A stretch of 54,116 nucleotides of DNA from an uncultured beta proteobacterium (GCA_903821995.1 CAIJNI010000036.1:1-54116); one strand, 5' to 3'. Shown: positions 1 to 10,947, counted from the first letter of the stretch. The notes: generated by a model from the sequence alone, not told the origin. Numbers and translations: made by a program.

Positions 1-328
1 CACCTTCAACTTGGAAAATAGCTTTCATACCGCCGCCTAAATCTTCAGAGCCTTTCATGCCCCAAACAGAAGATTGAACAGCAGAGTCAAATGTGCCAAC
101 TGCGTTTGCAGTTTTATAATCAGCGGCAGTAGTTACTGAAATAGCAGGCTGAGGAGATGTGAGGGCAGCTGGTTGATTAAGAGTTGTACCAGTTGAATTC
201 AAAGTACCACCGTTTTGAACATATCCAACAGATGCGTCAATAGTTCCGTACAAAGTTACTGATGATTGCGCTTGTGCAACACCAGCGATTGTGCTCAATG
301 CTGCAAGAGCGAGTAGCGATTTTTTCAT
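1..328 (-). CDS. Gram-negative porin, N-terminal part (cut by window edge)
   Basis: My translation of the minus strand gives a signal peptide starting MKKSLLALAALSTIAGVAQA, then QSSVTLYGTIDASVGY, the first beta strand typical of trimeric betaproteobacterial porins (OmpC-like, Porin_4 family). Further on, WGMKGSEDLGGGMKAIFQVEG is the usual second and third strand. The protein would form a passive diffusion channel in the outer membrane. About 109 residues are visible and the remainder lies beyond base 1. The start is supported by a GGAGA ribosome binding site eight bases upstream. An unusually Thr/Asn-rich insert (residues about 40-80) sits in what should be the first periplasmic turn or external loop. 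Confidence 0.9.
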   Translation of the reverse strand, partial: MKKSLLALAALSTIAGVAQAQSSVTLYGTIDASVGYVQNGGTLNSTGTTLNQPAALTSPQPAISVTTAADYKTANAVGTFDSAVQSSVWGMKGSEDLGGGMKAIFQVEG

Positions 329-695
329 TTGTAAATCTCCATGAATGTTAAAAAAACCCTTATGGGCTTGGCCTAATTAAAAGCACTGAATGAATGATCC
401 ACTTTTTTTGTTAACTTTTCACCCCTAAAATCGAAAATTCCCCTTTTTCTCTGCTAAATGTCTTAAAAAGGCCTTTTTTCGTTGTATTTCGACAACCGAC
501 CGTTGTATTCACGCCAATAAATGGGGTTTTACACTTTATTGGACGGAATCGGCCAGTTGGCTAGTCGTGCTTACTTAAAAGTTCTCAATGAATAATAGGC
601 AAATCACTTCGAACAGTAATTTACTTGTTATTAATGGATCTATTTACCTGATTTAAAAATGGCTATTTATAGCGGCAACTTTAATTAGCACTTCT
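329..695. other. Intergenic region with inverted repeats between tatC and porin
   Basis: No gene is seen here. The region must hold the porin 5' leader and promoter, but I could not find a convincing -35/-10 pair. It contains several inverted repeats: a perfect palindrome AAAAAGGCCTTTTT at 465-478, a competing partner CCTTTTT at 442-448 that can pair with AAAAAGG at 465-471, and CCAATAAA/TTTATTGG at 514-521 and 535-542 with a 13-base loop. These could be transcription-termination or mRNA-leader structures. The small GCTA/TAGC hairpin followed by a short T run just after tatC is a weak terminator candidate. Confidence 0.5.
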
Positions 696-1478
696 TTATT
701 GCGGGCTAGCAACCTCAGTGGAGTCGTCTTGCTCAGTCGGCTTGGGTACATAAAAGCGTGCCAAAAGCAGCCCCAACTCATAGAGAATACATAGCGGAAT
801 CGCAAGCAGGAGTTGCGACATGATATCTGGAGGAGTTACAACTGCAGCAACAACAAACGCACCAACGATGACATATGGGCGGATTTCTTTTAATTTAGCC
901 AATTTGACTAAACCCATGCGAACTAAAACCACGACCACTACAGGCACTTCAAAAGTAAATCCAAAAGCCAAGAAGGTGGTCATCGCAAAACTTAAGTACT
1001 TATCAATATCCGTACTCATTTCAGCCCCCAAAGGCGCGTTGTACTGGACCATAAACGCAAAAACCGAAGGAAATACTAAAAAGTATGCAAATGACATGCC
1101 TATTAAAAATAGTGCATAAGTGCTCACAACGATGGGAAGTACTAACTTTTTCTCATGCTGATAAAGCCCTGGCGCAACAAAAGACCAGACTTGATAAATA
1201 ACTACCGGCAATGCAACCACAAATGAGGCCATAAACGTGACCTTAATGGGCACAAAGAATGAACCAGTAACATCAGTCACAATCATATGTGTTCCTGTTG
1301 GCAAAACATCTAACATGGGCTTTGCCAACAAATGGAAAATATCGGGTGCCCAATAGACCAAGCTGAGGAAAACAGCAAATATTGCGAGTCCTGCTTTCAT
1401 AATGCGATCGCGGAGTTCGACTAAATGGCTAAAGAAATTTTCTTCTTTCCCGGTTTGGGACTTATTCTGATCATCCAT
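696..1478 (-). CDS. tatC: Twin-arginine translocase subunit TatC
   Basis: TatC is the polytopic inner-membrane receptor that binds twin-arginine signal peptides together with TatB. The 260-residue protein has the family length and six hydrophobic segments. The conserved cytoplasmic N-terminal motif FSHLVELRDR is at residues 16-25, with the signal-peptide-binding Glu-Leu-Arg at 21-23. A conserved VTPPD segment precedes the last membrane span. It is the last gene of tatA-tatB-tatC, 8 bases after tatB. It is followed by a porin gene on the same strand rather than another housekeeping gene. Confidence 0.97.
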   Translation of the reverse strand: MDDQNKSQTGKEENFFSHLVELRDRIMKAGLAIFAVFLSLVYWAPDIFHLLAKPMLDVLPTGTHMIVTDVTGSFFVPIKVTFMASFVVALPVVIYQVWSFVAPGLYQHEKKLVLPIVVSTYALFLIGMSFAYFLVFPSVFAFMVQYNAPLGAEMSTDIDKYLSFAMTTFLAFGFTFEVPVVVVVLVRMGLVKLAKLKEIRPYVIVGAFVVAAVVTPPDIMSQLLLAIPLCILYELGLLLARFYVPKPTEQDDSTEVASPQ

Positions 1479-1486
1479 GTTTAAAC

Positions 1487-2050
1487 TTATCCAAAGAATG
1501 ATTTTTGTGACGTTATTTGACTAGCGGCGCGACGAAAACGTTTTACTCTTGCGGCACCGGATTGAGCGCGGGTCTTAATGCCTGATGATTTTTTAAACCA
1601 AACAGGTATCGCACCCTTTTTATTTCTCCACGTACTTCTACCCTGTCTAACGCTCGATTTAAATGCTGAGTCACTAAAATCTGATCCAGAATAAATTGAA
1701 TTAGAACCCCCAGAATCATACTCATGGTTTGAACCCGTAGAGTTAAGGTCTGAGACAGCGGCATTCATTGAATTATTGACTTCAGCTACTTGGGAGGCTA
1801 TAGCCTTATCGAGATCTTTAAATTCCCCTTTTGCAGAATTAAAAGCTTCTGTCGCTGCCTCTTTCATCTTGCGAATATCTTCTTGTTCCATTTGGCGGTT
1901 AACTTCTGATTTTACTTCGGCCATATAGCGCTGGGCACGACCAAAAAGATTACCTGCAGTTCTTGCCACCCGCGGCAAACGGTCTGGGCCCAAGACGACT
2001 AAAGCCACCACCGAAATTAAAACGATTTTCGAGATACCAATATCAATCAT
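1487..2050 (-). CDS. tatB: Sec-independent translocase subunit TatB
   Basis: TatB bridges TatC and TatA in twin-arginine export. It has one N-terminal membrane anchor (about residues 8-22), the hinge motif VLGPDRLPRVARTAG, an amphipathic helix and a long polar tail. The residue equivalent to E. coli Glu8 is Lys (IGISKIV). From memory this is normal for betaproteobacterial TatB and not a defect. The tail, from about residue 95, is rich in Ser/Asn/Gly and ends in a basic stretch. It is poorly conserved in the family. The gene lies between tatA and tatC. Confidence 0.94.
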   Translation of the reverse strand: MIDIGISKIVLISVVALVVLGPDRLPRVARTAGNLFGRAQRYMAEVKSEVNRQMEQEDIRKMKEAATEAFNSAKGEFKDLDKAIASQVAEVNNSMNAAVSDLNSTGSNHEYDSGGSNSIYSGSDFSDSAFKSSVRQGRSTWRNKKGAIPVWFKKSSGIKTRAQSGAARVKRFRRAASQITSQKSFFG

Positions 2051-2111
2051 GGATTAGATTTGCTTAAGGTGGGGAGCTTTAGTCTGAGCAATCGGCTCAA
2101 ACTAAAGGGCA

Positions 2112-2363
2112 TTAACGAACTTCTTTAGAATTTACATCAATGGTGTTGGGATCTTTAGCATGTGCTGACTCATTTTGAGCAACTTGTGCTGTCGATTGAG
2201 CAGCCTGTGGCGTTTCTTCAGGACCTTTCATGCCATCCTTAAAACCTTTGACAGCTGCTCCCATATCTTGGCCAATGTTACGCAACTTCTTTGTGCCAAA
2301 AATAATCAATACGATCACTAAAACAATGATCCAGTGAACTGGACTAAATCCTCCTGAAAACAT
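2112..2363 (-). CDS. tatA: Sec-independent translocase subunit TatA
   Basis: TatA polymerises to form the protein-conducting site of the Tat pathway. The 83-residue protein has a short N-terminal membrane helix (about residues 8-21), the diagnostic [20 protein letters not shown] hinge and amphipathic helix, and a disordered Gln/Ala-rich tail. It is the first tat gene, 61 bases upstream of tatB. The Phe-Gly hinge separates it from TatB, which has Leu-Gly-Pro. It shares orientation and close spacing with the upstream HIT-family gene, so it may be the distal part of the his transcript. Confidence 0.97.
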   Translation of the reverse strand: MFSGGFSPVHWIIVLVIVLIIFGTKKLRNIGQDMGAAVKGFKDGMKGPEETPQAAQSTAQVAQNESAHAKDPNTIDVNSKEVR

Positions 2364-2397
2364 AACGACTCCTTTTAATCTTTGTTTGAAATGTTAA

Positions 2398-2766
2398 CTA
2401 ACCTAGTCCTGGCACTTTCCATGGCCTAGATCCAGCCAACACATGCATATGCATATGGTAAACCTCTTGTCCGCCCTGCGCACCATTATTTACAATTACT
2501 TTAAATCCACCCTCACGACCGGGCTCTGCTCCCTGCTCTTCTGCTAACTTAGGTGCAAGACACATCATTTTACCCAAAATTGCCTGATCATCAAGTGTTG
2601 CCTCCGCTAGCATTGCGATATGTTTTTTAGGAATGATCAGAAAATGTATCGGTGCCACTGGATGAATATCATGAAAAGCGAGCACTTCCTCGTCTTCAAA
2701 TACCTTTTTACAAGGGATTTGACCTAAAATAATTTTACAAAATATGCAGTCTGCTTGATGTCTCAT
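2398..2766 (-). CDS. HIT-family nucleotide hydrolase (HinT-like)
   Basis: This is a histidine-triad protein of the HinT/PKCI branch, expected to hydrolyse purine nucleoside phosphoramidates and aminoacyl-adenylates in the cytoplasm. The triad His-Met-His-Met-His-Val is at residues 104-109. The N-terminal CIFCKIILGQIP (7-18) carries the Cys pair that binds zinc in some relatives. The length of 122 residues fits the family. Betaproteobacterial his operons often carry this gene after hisE, as here. The physiological substrate cannot be told from sequence. Confidence 0.93.
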   Translation of the reverse strand: MRHQADCIFCKIILGQIPCKKVFEDEEVLAFHDIHPVAPIHFLIIPKKHIAMLAEATLDDQAILGKMMCLAPKLAEEQGAEPGREGGFKVIVNNGAQGGQEVYHMHMHVLAGSRPWKVPGLG

Positions 2767-2846
2767 TCACTTTCTCCGAAGTCTTACATTAATGTATCGC
2801 ATTCATATGACACGAGCACAGAACCTTGATTTAAGGTCTAGGAGAT

Positions 2847-3233
2847 TTAGAGTGGCTTTCTACTAGCTTTCTCTTCAAGTCCGCTCATACCTTCTCTTCG
2901 GGCGAGTTCCGCCAAAACATCTTCTGGTGTGCAATCGAACTGCGCAAGCATCACTAAACAATGAAACCATAGATCTGCGACCTCTCCAATGAGTAGCGCC
3001 TTCTTTTCTTCATTGATCTGACCACCCGCCATACTATGGCGACAATCTTTTGCAGCCATAATTGCCTCAGCCGCTTCTTCGCCGATCTTTTTAAGAATGG
3101 CGTCATCCCCTTTAGAAAACAATTTAGCCACGTACGAAGTGTCTAGTTTTGTCTGAGACTGATCGCGGCGTGACTTAATCACCTCGGCTAATCGGATTAA
3201 CACTTCATGAAGGTCTTCTGGCTTTGAACTCAT
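2847..3233 (-). CDS. hisE: Phosphoribosyl-ATP pyrophosphatase
   Basis: HisE removes pyrophosphate from phosphoribosyl-ATP, the second step of histidine synthesis. The 128-residue protein is an all-helical MazG-like fold with the metal-binding motif [12 protein letters not shown] (residues 51-62), followed by GEVADLWFH, which supplies further acidic ligands. It is a separate gene, not fused to hisI as in enterobacteria. hisI lies 13 bases upstream. A gap of 80 bases separates it from the HIT gene. Confidence 0.97.
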   Translation of the reverse strand: MSSKPEDLHEVLIRLAEVIKSRRDQSQTKLDTSYVAKLFSKGDDAILKKIGEEAAEAIMAAKDCRHSMAGGQINEEKKALLIGEVADLWFHCLVMLAQFDCTPEDVLAELARREGMSGLEEKASRKPL

Positions 3234-3246
3234 ATCATCAATTATT

Positions 3247-3639
3247 TTATTTGGTGCTTATTTTTTTCCAAGCGCTTGTTTCTCTAGCTATATTTAATTC
3301 GCTAAAAAAACAAGAGTGTGTTCCCGTATGACAAGCAATTCCACCAACCTGCTCAACTTTAATCAAAAGGGTATCCCCGTCACAATCTAGATAAACTCCC
3401 CGAATATTTTGAAAGTGCCCCGATTCTTCACCCTTATGCCACAATTTCTTTCTTGAACGCGACCAGTAGACCGCTTGCCCTTTTTCTAGGGTGGCCAATA
3501 AAGCGTCATGATTCATCCATGCCATCATGAGGACATCGTTAGAGTCAATTTCCTGAGCAATCACAGGTATTAAACCCTGCTCATTCCATTTTATTTTTTG
3601 AAACCATTCTTTTGAACTGGTGTTATTTAGTTGTTCCAT
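3247..3639 (-). CDS. hisI: Phosphoribosyl-AMP cyclohydrolase
   Basis: HisI opens the adenine ring of phosphoribosyl-AMP, step three of histidine synthesis. The Mg-binding motif DCDGD is at residues 85-89. The zinc-binding cysteines are Cys86, Cys103 (in [10 protein letters not shown]) and Cys110. The enzyme is 130 residues and monofunctional. It lies between hisF and hisE in the usual betaproteobacterial order. Confidence 0.97.
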   Translation of the reverse strand: MEQLNNTSSKEWFQKIKWNEQGLIPVIAQEIDSNDVLMMAWMNHDALLATLEKGQAVYWSRSRKKLWHKGEESGHFQNIRGVYLDCDGDTLLIKVEQVGGIACHTGTHSCFFSELNIARETSAWKKISTK

Positions 3640-3693
3640 CTCTATATTCTATTGCACACCGAACAAGGTTGGAACAACTAAAACCATTTAAGC

Positions 3694-4452
3694 TTAATCC
3701 CGAACTTCAATACCCCTGGTTTTCAAATAAGCCTTGGCTTGGCCTACTGTAAATTCACCATAATGAAAGATACTCGCAGCTAGAACTGCGTCTGCGTGAC
3801 CCAGAAGGATCCCATCCGCCAAATGCTCTAAAGTCCCAACGCCACCAGATGCAATCACGGGGATGCTGACCATATCACTTACTTTTCGAACTAGCTCTAT
3901 ATCAAAACCATTTTTGGTCCCGTCACGGTCCATGCTAGTTAGAAGAATCTCACCTGCCCCACGCTCAGATACTTCTTGAGCCCAGGTGAGTGCATTGATA
4001 TGGGTATTATTTCGCCCACCATGGGTAAAGACTTCCCACAAATCTGGTCCGGTTTGTTTAGCATCAATCGCCACTACGATACATTGGGAACCGTATTTCC
4101 CAGAAGCTTCTGATATGAGGTCGGGCCTTGCAACGGCTGAAGAATTCATACTCACTTTATCTGCACCTGCATTCAGAAGCCGTCTGACATCGGCAACTTC
4201 TCGCACGCCACCACCCACTGTGAGCGGAATAAATACTTGGGACGCAACGGCTTCTATGATGTGCAGTATTAAATCCCGACCATCTGATGTTGCTGTAATG
4301 TCTAAGAAAGTAAGCTCATCAGCACCTTGATCATCATAGCGCTTAGCAATTTCAACAGGATCCCCAGCATCGCGAAGTTCTAAAAAGTTGACGCCCTTGA
4401 CCACCCTTCCTGCCGTAACATCTAGGCAAGGGATGATTCGCTTAGCGAGCAT
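3694..4452 (-). CDS. hisF: Imidazole glycerol phosphate synthase, cyclase subunit
   Basis: HisF is the (beta/alpha)8 barrel that uses ammonia delivered by HisH to make imidazole glycerol phosphate and AICAR. The catalytic aspartates are Asp11 (IIPCLDV) and Asp130 (VVAIDAK). The phosphate-binding loops TVGGGVR and ASGGVG are present. At 252 residues it is full length. It follows hisA by 8 bases, and its partner HisH is encoded two genes upstream. Confidence 0.98.
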   Translation of the reverse strand: MLAKRIIPCLDVTAGRVVKGVNFLELRDAGDPVEIAKRYDDQGADELTFLDITATSDGRDLILHIIEAVASQVFIPLTVGGGVREVADVRRLLNAGADKVSMNSSAVARPDLISEASGKYGSQCIVVAIDAKQTGPDLWEVFTHGGRNNTHINALTWAQEVSERGAGEILLTSMDRDGTKNGFDIELVRKVSDMVSIPVIASGGVGTLEHLADGILLGHADAVLAASIFHYGEFTVGQAKAYLKTRGIEVRD

Positions 4453-4460
4453 AGAAAGTG

Positions 4461-5210
4461 TTAATTTTCAGGAGGATTCTTTTCATCTGCATATTTTTGA
4501 GCAGCGATTAAATCAAGGCTACCGTTATAGATTGCTCGGCCAGCAATCACTCCAATAACGCCCTCAGATTCGATTTGGCACAGTGCGTCAATATCTTTAT
4601 AGTCTGTCAAACCACCACTTGCAATAATCGGAATAGATACAGATTGAGCTAATTTTAAAGTGGCTTCAATATTAATACCGCCCATCATGCCGTCTCGACC
4701 AATATCAGTATAGATAATTGCCTCAACGCCATAATCTTCATATTTATGCGCAAGATCGATGACTTCATGACCCGTTAATTTACTCCAACCATCTGTCGCC
4801 ACTTTTCCATCCCTCGCATCAAGACCCACCATGATGTGACCAGCAAAAGCAACGCAAGCTTCTTGCAGGAAACCAGGGTTTTTAACAGCCGCTGTTCCAA
4901 TAATGATGGTTTCAAGACCGTCATCTAAAAGACGCTCAATCGTTTCTAAATCACGAATACCGCCGCCGAGTTGCACAGGGATGAGATGACCCACAGCCTT
5001 GAGAATCGATTTAATTGCGACTTCATTTTTAGGCTTGCCTGCAATGGCGCCATTAAGATCCACTAGGTGTAATCGACGAGCACCTTGCTTAACCCAATGC
5101 AAAGCCATTGCCCCAGGATCGTCTGAAAACACGGTTGACTTTGACATATCGCCTTGCTCTAAGCGAACACAATGTCCATCTTTTAAATCAATCGCAGGTA
5201 TTAACAACAT
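4461..5210 (-). CDS. hisA: ProFAR isomerase (phosphoribosylformimino-AICAR-P isomerase)
   Basis: HisA catalyses the Amadori rearrangement of ProFAR to PRFAR. It is a (beta/alpha)8 barrel homologous to HisF. The catalytic Asp8 is in IPAIDLKDG and the second catalytic aspartate is Asp131 in GLDARDG. Phosphate loops QLGGGIR and ASGGL are intact. The ATG follows the hisH stop codon with no spacer (TAAATG), so translation of the two genes is probably coupled. Confidence 0.98.
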   Translation of the reverse strand: MLLIPAIDLKDGHCVRLEQGDMSKSTVFSDDPGAMALHWVKQGARRLHLVDLNGAIAGKPKNEVAIKSILKAVGHLIPVQLGGGIRDLETIERLLDDGLETIIIGTAAVKNPGFLQEACVAFAGHIMVGLDARDGKVATDGWSKLTGHEVIDLAHKYEDYGVEAIIYTDIGRDGMMGGINIEATLKLAQSVSIPIIASGGLTDYKDIDALCQIESEGVIGVIAGRAIYNGSLDLIAAQKYADEKNPPEN

Positions 5211-5864
5211 TTAAGGATTCCAGCGTGTGAAATTTTGATAAAGGCGCAGTCCATACAATGCACTTTTTTCCGGGTGAAACTGCGTTGCAAAGATATTATC
5301 TCTTGCCACGGCACATGTAAAGTGACTTCCGTATTCTGTGACTGCAAATTGGTGTTCTTGATTATCAGGAACCACATAATAACTATGCACAAAATAAAAG
5401 CGTGTGGTATCTGGAATACCTTCCCACAGACTGTGGGGTTTTTGCTGAATTACCCGATTCCATCCCATATGAGGGACCTTAAAATGACTACCATCAGGTT
5501 GCAATTCACCTTCTAACTCAAATTTTTTGACTTTTCCCGGTAACAAACCCAAACAAGCAGTCATTTTTCCGGGGAAATGTGTCTCTGCACTTTCCTCAAA
5601 CAGCATTTGCTCGCCAATACAAATCCCAAGTAAAGGCTTATTTTTTGCGGCGTTTAAAACCTCTTCAAGTAATCCCGAATGTTTTAAGTTAGACATGCAG
5701 TCGGGCATGGCGCCTTGGCCAGGCAAAATAACACGATCAGCTTTTCTGATTTGCTCAGGCGTATTTGCAATCACAACATTGCTTTGCGGGGATACTTTAA
5801 TAATAGACTGAGCTACAGAACGCAGGTTTCCCATTCCATAATCGACGATTGCAATATTAGACAA
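5211..5864 (-). CDS. hisH: Imidazole glycerol phosphate synthase, glutamine amidotransferase subunit
   Basis: HisH hydrolyses glutamine and channels ammonia into the HisF barrel. It is a class I amidotransferase with the triad Cys82 (GICIGEQ), His197 and Glu199 (TQFHPEKS). The N-terminal [12 protein letters not shown] is diagnostic for HisH. The nucleophile elbow reads GICIGEQ where most relatives have GICLGMQ, a mild variation. It lies 25 bases after hisB and abuts hisA. Confidence 0.97.
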   Translation of the reverse strand: MSNIAIVDYGMGNLRSVAQSIIKVSPQSNVVIANTPEQIRKADRVILPGQGAMPDCMSNLKHSGLLEEVLNAAKNKPLLGICIGEQMLFEESAETHFPGKMTACLGLLPGKVKKFELEGELQPDGSHFKVPHMGWNRVIQQKPHSLWEGIPDTTRFYFVHSYYVVPDNQEHQFAVTEYGSHFTCAVARDNIFATQFHPEKSALYGLRLYQNFTRWNP

Positions 5865-5889
5865 GATCTAAACTCATCAGAAGGTTTTA

Positions 5890-6477
5890 TTAAAGGCTTC
5901 CCTTGGTCGAAGGAATCACACCACTAGCCCTAGGGTCTAGGGTAACGGCCATTCGCAAAGCTCGCCCAAACGCTTTAAACACAGTTTCTATCTGATGGTG
6001 AGCATTAACTCCACGAATATTATCAATATGCAAGGTCACACCAGCATGATTAACAAAGCCCCTAAAAAACTCGATGGCCAAATCAACATCAAAAGTTCCA
6101 ACCCGTGCTCGTGTAAATGGAACATGAAACTCTAAACCTGGTCGACCTGAGAAATCAATCACGACCCGAGATAATGTTTCATCTAGTGGTACATAGGCAT
6201 GACCATATCTTGTCAACCCAGATTTATCTCCAACTGCTTTAGCAACAGCTTGCCCGAGAGTAATGCCGATATCTTCAACTGTATGGTGATCATCAATTTG
6301 TGTGTCACCTTTAGCGATCACTTTAAGGTCTACCATTCCATGTCTAGCAATTTGATCTAACATATGATCAAGAAAGGCCACACCAGAATTTAATTCTGCA
6401 CGACCAGAACCATCCAAATTAATCATTAAATTAATTTGCGTTTCTGACGTATTGCGATTAACTTCTACTTGTCTCAT
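5890..6477 (-). CDS. hisB: Imidazoleglycerol-phosphate dehydratase
   Basis: HisB dehydrates imidazole glycerol phosphate to imidazole acetol phosphate. The 195-residue protein is the monofunctional form, with no fused histidinol phosphatase. The two manganese-binding motifs are DHHTVED (residues 63-69) and NAHHQIE (158-164). It is the first gene of the second half of the interrupted his run. Its start lies only 52 bases from the divergent hisC start, so any promoter for hisBHAFIE must lie in that gap or inside the hisC 5' end. A weak candidate -10 (TATACT, minus strand) is at 6518-6523. Confidence 0.98.
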   Translation of the reverse strand: MRQVEVNRNTSETQINLMINLDGSGRAELNSGVAFLDHMLDQIARHGMVDLKVIAKGDTQIDDHHTVEDIGITLGQAVAKAVGDKSGLTRYGHAYVPLDETLSRVVIDFSGRPGLEFHVPFTRARVGTFDVDLAIEFFRGFVNHAGVTLHIDNIRGVNAHHQIETVFKAFGRALRMAVTLDPRASGVIPSTKGSL

Positions 6478-6529
6478 ACCGTCATAATATCATTCGTTGG
6501 CTTCATTTTTCATAGAAAGTATATTTGCA

Positions 6530-7603
6530 ATGTCCCGTTTTTGGAGCAAAACAGTAAAAGGGTTAACTCCCTACACCCCGGGTGAACAACCTAAAATCAC
6601 GAATTTAATCAAATTAAATACGAATGAGAACCCCTATGGGCCATCCTTAAAGGCGATTGCAGCTATCGCAAGTGCCAATAATGACAGCCTTCGACTTTAC
6701 CCTCCACCAGATTCTGAAGACTTAAAAGCAGCTATTGCAACTACCTATGCTTTAAACCCAAACCAGGTTTTTGTCGGAAATGGCTCTGACGAAGTTTTGG
6801 CTCATATTTTTCAAGCTTTACTAAAACATGAGTCACCATTGTTGTTTCCTGACATTACTTATAGCTTTTATCCTGTTTACTGCAAGCTTTACGACATTCT
6901 ATTTAAATTAATCCCACTTGATAGTGGTTTTTCGATTCAAATCGAAGATTTTTTAAATGCCGGTAAAAATGGTGGCATTATTTTCCCCAATCCCAATGCG
7001 CCAACTGGCCTGGCGTTGCCATTAGCCGCAATCAGAACTTTACTAGAAAAAAATCAGAATTCTGTGGTTGTGATTGATGAAGCCTATGTAGACTTTGGAA
7101 CGGAGTCTGCAACGACATTAATTACAGAGTTCGATAACTTGATCGTGACGCATAGCTTGTCTAAGTCTCGCGCCTTAGCTGGACTTCGCATTGGTTATGC
7201 GATGGGTCATCACGAGCTTATCGAAGGACTAGAACGGGTAAAAAATAGCTTTAATTCTTACCCAATCGATCGCTTAGCGAGTGCTGGTGGGATTGCTGCC
7301 ATTAAAGATGAAGTTTATCTTAAACAGATCAGCCTTAAGATTCAAAGCAGCCGAGAAAAGCTGGTTCTTGCTCTACAGAAATTAGGATTCAACACAATTC
7401 CATCAACGGCTAACTTTATCTTCACACATCACCCCATTCATGATGGAAAATTTTTATACCAAGCCTTAAGGGATAAAAATATTTTGGTGAGGCATTTTAA
7501 TTTACCGCGGATAGATCAGTATTTAAGGATTACGGTTGGAACGGATCAGGAATGCGAAACATTACTATTAGTTCTTAAAGAAATTTTATCGTCAACGAAT
7601 TAA
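6530..7603 (+). CDS. hisC: Histidinol-phosphate aminotransferase, inverted within the his operon
   Basis: HisC is a PLP-dependent class I/II aminotransferase that converts imidazole acetol phosphate to histidinol phosphate. From the ATG at 6530 it is 357 residues. Asn156 is in FPNPNAPTG, the Asp183-Glu-Ala-Tyr186 motif is present, and the Schiff-base Lys212 is in THSLSKSRALAGLRIGY. An upstream TTG at 6497 would add 11 residues that do not fit the family. The N-terminus (SRFWSKTVKGLTPYTPGEQP) looks like the HisC2 type that betaproteobacteria usually carry elsewhere. It lies on the plus strand between hisD and hisB, diverging from hisB and converging on hisD with a 12-base gap. Confidence 0.95.
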   Translation: MSRFWSKTVKGLTPYTPGEQPKITNLIKLNTNENPYGPSLKAIAAIASANNDSLRLYPPPDSEDLKAAIATTYALNPNQVFVGNGSDEVLAHIFQALLKHESPLLFPDITYSFYPVYCKLYDILFKLIPLDSGFSIQIEDFLNAGKNGGIIFPNPNAPTGLALPLAAIRTLLEKNQNSVVVIDEAYVDFGTESATTLITEFDNLIVTHSLSKSRALAGLRIGYAMGHHELIEGLERVKNSFNSYPIDRLASAGGIAAIKDEVYLKQISLKIQSSREKLVLALQKLGFNTIPSTANFIFTHHPIHDGKFLYQALRDKNILVRHFNLPRIDQYLRITVGTDQECETLLLVLKEILSSTN

Positions 7604-7615
7604 ATTTTAGGCAGT

Positions 7616-8944
7616 TTATTTTTTCTTCAGCCTGAGTTCCGCGGCTTTTGCATGTGCCTGCAAACCTTCTCCGTGAGCTAGAGTACTCGCGATATTTCCT
7701 AAGGTATTGGCACCTAATTCACTGACTTCAATCACGCTACTGCGTTTGATAAAATCATACACACCCAGTGGTGATGAAAATCTGGATGATCGTGAAGTGG
7801 GCAACACATGATTTGGACCAGCGCAGTAATCGCCCAGGGACTCACTTGTAAACTTTCCTAAGAAAATTGCTCCCGCATGGCGAATATATGGCAATAGCTC
7901 ACGTGGATGACTCGTTGAAATTTCCATATGTTCTGGCGCTATAAAATTACAAATCTCACAGGCCTCTTTGAGGTCTTTGACTTTAATCAAAGCTCCCCGA
8001 TTTTGTAAAGACGCACGAATAATCTCTTTTCTAGGCATCTCTGGCAGTAATTGATTAATACTAGCTTGTATTTTTTCAATATAGGAGTCATCGGGGCAAA
8101 GCAATATCGACTGCGCAAGCTCATCATGTTCAGCTTGAGAAAATAAATCCATCGCAACCCAGTCGGGATTAGTTGAGCCATCGCAGATCACTAGAATTTC
8201 TGAGGGGCCCGCAATCATATCAATCCCAACAACTCCAAATACTCTTCTTTTAGCGCTGGCAACATATGCGTTGCCTGGCCCAACAATTTTATCAACACAC
8301 GGAATCGTCTGCGTACCATAAGCTAATGCTGCGATGGCCTGTGCACCGCCAATTGTAAAAACTCGATCTACTCCTGCAATAACTGCAGCAGCTAAAACTA
8401 ATGGATTATGCGTACCGTCCGGAGTGGGCACCACCATCACAATCTCTTTTACCCCTGCAACTTTTGCAGGTATCGCATTCATTAAAACCGATGATGGATA
8501 GGCCGCCTTTCCTCCGGGAACATAAATACCCACAGAATCTAGCGGCGTAATTTTTTGACCTAAGGTCGTGCCATCTGTATCTGTGTATTCCCAAGAGTGG
8601 CAGCCAGACTCTATCTTTTGTTTCTGATGATAAGACTCCACCCTTTCTGCAGCTTGTTTTAAAGCTTCTTTTTGATGGGTCGGCAATGACTCTAATGCGG
8701 CATACATTTCAGTCTGACTTAACTCGAGATCTGCAACTCCTGTGGCTTGTGACCTGTCAAATTGCTTGGTGTATTTTAGTACCGCAGCATCGCCATTCTC
8801 CCTCACATCTTGCAGAATGCCGGTCACGGCAATCTCAATATCGTGATTATTCTCTTCTGAAAAAGACAGTCTTTTCTTTAAGTCTTGATAAAAGTCTTTA
8901 CTTGAAGAATCTAGCCTTAGCACATTGCACCCTGGTGTCGTCAT
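7616..8944 (-). CDS. hisD: Histidinol dehydrogenase
   Basis: HisD carries out the last two oxidations to histidine with NAD and zinc. The expected zinc ligands are Gln270 and His273 (FSQAEHDE), Asp372 ([13 protein letters not shown]) and a C-terminal His (near 432, [11 protein letters not shown]). The catalytic Glu338-His339 pair lies in APEHME. The protein is 442 residues and complete. It follows hisG by 14 bases. Its 3' end faces the inverted hisC, so transcription continuing towards hisB would cross hisC in antisense. Confidence 0.98.
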   Translation of the reverse strand: MTTPGCNVLRLDSSSKDFYQDLKKRLSFSEENNHDIEIAVTGILQDVRENGDAAVLKYTKQFDRSQATGVADLELSQTEMYAALESLPTHQKEALKQAAERVESYHQKQKIESGCHSWEYTDTDGTTLGQKITPLDSVGIYVPGGKAAYPSSVLMNAIPAKVAGVKEIVMVVPTPDGTHNPLVLAAAVIAGVDRVFTIGGAQAIAALAYGTQTIPCVDKIVGPGNAYVASAKRRVFGVVGIDMIAGPSEILVICDGSTNPDWVAMDLFSQAEHDELAQSILLCPDDSYIEKIQASINQLLPEMPRKEIIRASLQNRGALIKVKDLKEACEICNFIAPEHMEISTSHPRELLPYIRHAGAIFLGKFTSESLGDYCAGPNHVLPTSRSSRFSSPLGVYDFIKRSSVIEVSELGANTLGNIASTLAHGEGLQAHAKAAELRLKKK

Positions 8945-8958
8945 GTTGTGAGTACTTT

Positions 8959-9600
8959 TTATTTCTTTTGTGCGGCCAACTCAAACGCATCTAGAAACGG
9001 CTGTAGTTCTTTTCGATTTCTTTTATGGCTAGCTTGATTAACAATCAAATGTGCGCTGATTGTCATCATTGGCTCGACCTCTACTAAATGATTTGCTTTT
9101 AAGGTATTTCCTGTAGACACCAGATCGACGATGGCATCGGCCAGCCCAATTAAGGGAGCTAATTCCATTGAACCGTAGAGTTTAATTAAATCGACATGCA
9201 CTCCTTTAATGGCAAAGTGCTCACGTGCGCAATTAACGTATTTAGTGGCAACTTTAAGTCTTGCCCCTTGCTTTACAGCAGAGTTATAGTCAAAGCCTTC
9301 TTTTACTGCAACCGATAATCGACATTTCGCAATACCTAGGTCAATTGGCATATAAAGACCATCTAAGCCATTTTCGATCAACACATCTTGACCAGCTACT
9401 CCAAAGTCTGCGGCACCAAATTGAACATAAGTTGGAACATCAGATGCCCTAACAATAATAATTTTTAAATTAGGATTGGACGTTCCAAGTATCAACTTAC
9501 GAGAAGTCTCAGGATCTTCAGAAACAGTGATTCCAGCCTTTGCAAGCATAGGCAATGTTTCTTCGAAGATTCTTCCTTTGGATAGAGCTAGGGTTAACAT
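8959..9600 (-). CDS. hisG: ATP phosphoribosyltransferase, short form
   Basis: HisG condenses ATP with PRPP, the first committed step of histidine synthesis. At 213 residues it is the short form without the C-terminal regulatory domain. By family knowledge it should work in an octamer with HisZ, which is not in this window. The PRPP-binding segment ([14 protein letters not shown]) and the N-terminal [10 protein letters not shown] are intact. A 54-base gap separates it from murA on the same strand. Confidence 0.97.
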   Translation of the reverse strand: MLTLALSKGRIFEETLPMLAKAGITVSEDPETSRKLILGTSNPNLKIIIVRASDVPTYVQFGAADFGVAGQDVLIENGLDGLYMPIDLGIAKCRLSVAVKEGFDYNSAVKQGARLKVATKYVNCAREHFAIKGVHVDLIKLYGSMELAPLIGLADAIVDLVSTGNTLKANHLVEVEPMMTISAHLIVNQASHKRNRKELQPFLDAFELAAQKK

Positions 9601-9631
9601 CTGTCTATTATCCTACAGCCTGTAAGGCATT

Positions 9632-9644
9632 GCCTAATTTAGGC
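9632..9644. promoter_or_regulatory. Inverted repeat upstream of hisG
   Basis: The murA-hisG gap contains the perfect inverted repeat GCCTAATTTAGGC (six-base arms, one central base). A GATAAT hexamer follows on the minus strand closer to hisG. The repeat lies about where a -35 region would be for that hexamer, so it may be an operator or part of a weak hisG promoter. No His-rich leader peptide or attenuator was seen. Confidence 0.3.
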
Positions 9645-9654
9645 GCGTATTCAC

Positions 9655-10947
<1,293 letters not shown>

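Noticed and set aside
1487..2050. Loss of conserved Glu8 in TatB (Lys instead)
   Set aside because: From memory betaproteobacterial TatB proteins normally have Lys here, and the rest of the protein is intact.
3986..4330. Open frame of 114 codons on the plus strand opposite hisF
   Set aside because: It is fully antisense to a well-conserved gene, resembles no family, and has the composition expected of a shadow frame. The same holds for other plus-strand frames opposite tatC, murA, gltB and the ribosomal genes.
6497..6529. TTG start extending HisC by 11 residues
   Set aside because: The added residues do not match the family, and the ATG at 6530 gives the expected SRFWS N-terminus.
8959..9600. 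HisG apparently truncated at 213 residues
   Set aside because: This is the normal short form that works with a separate HisZ.
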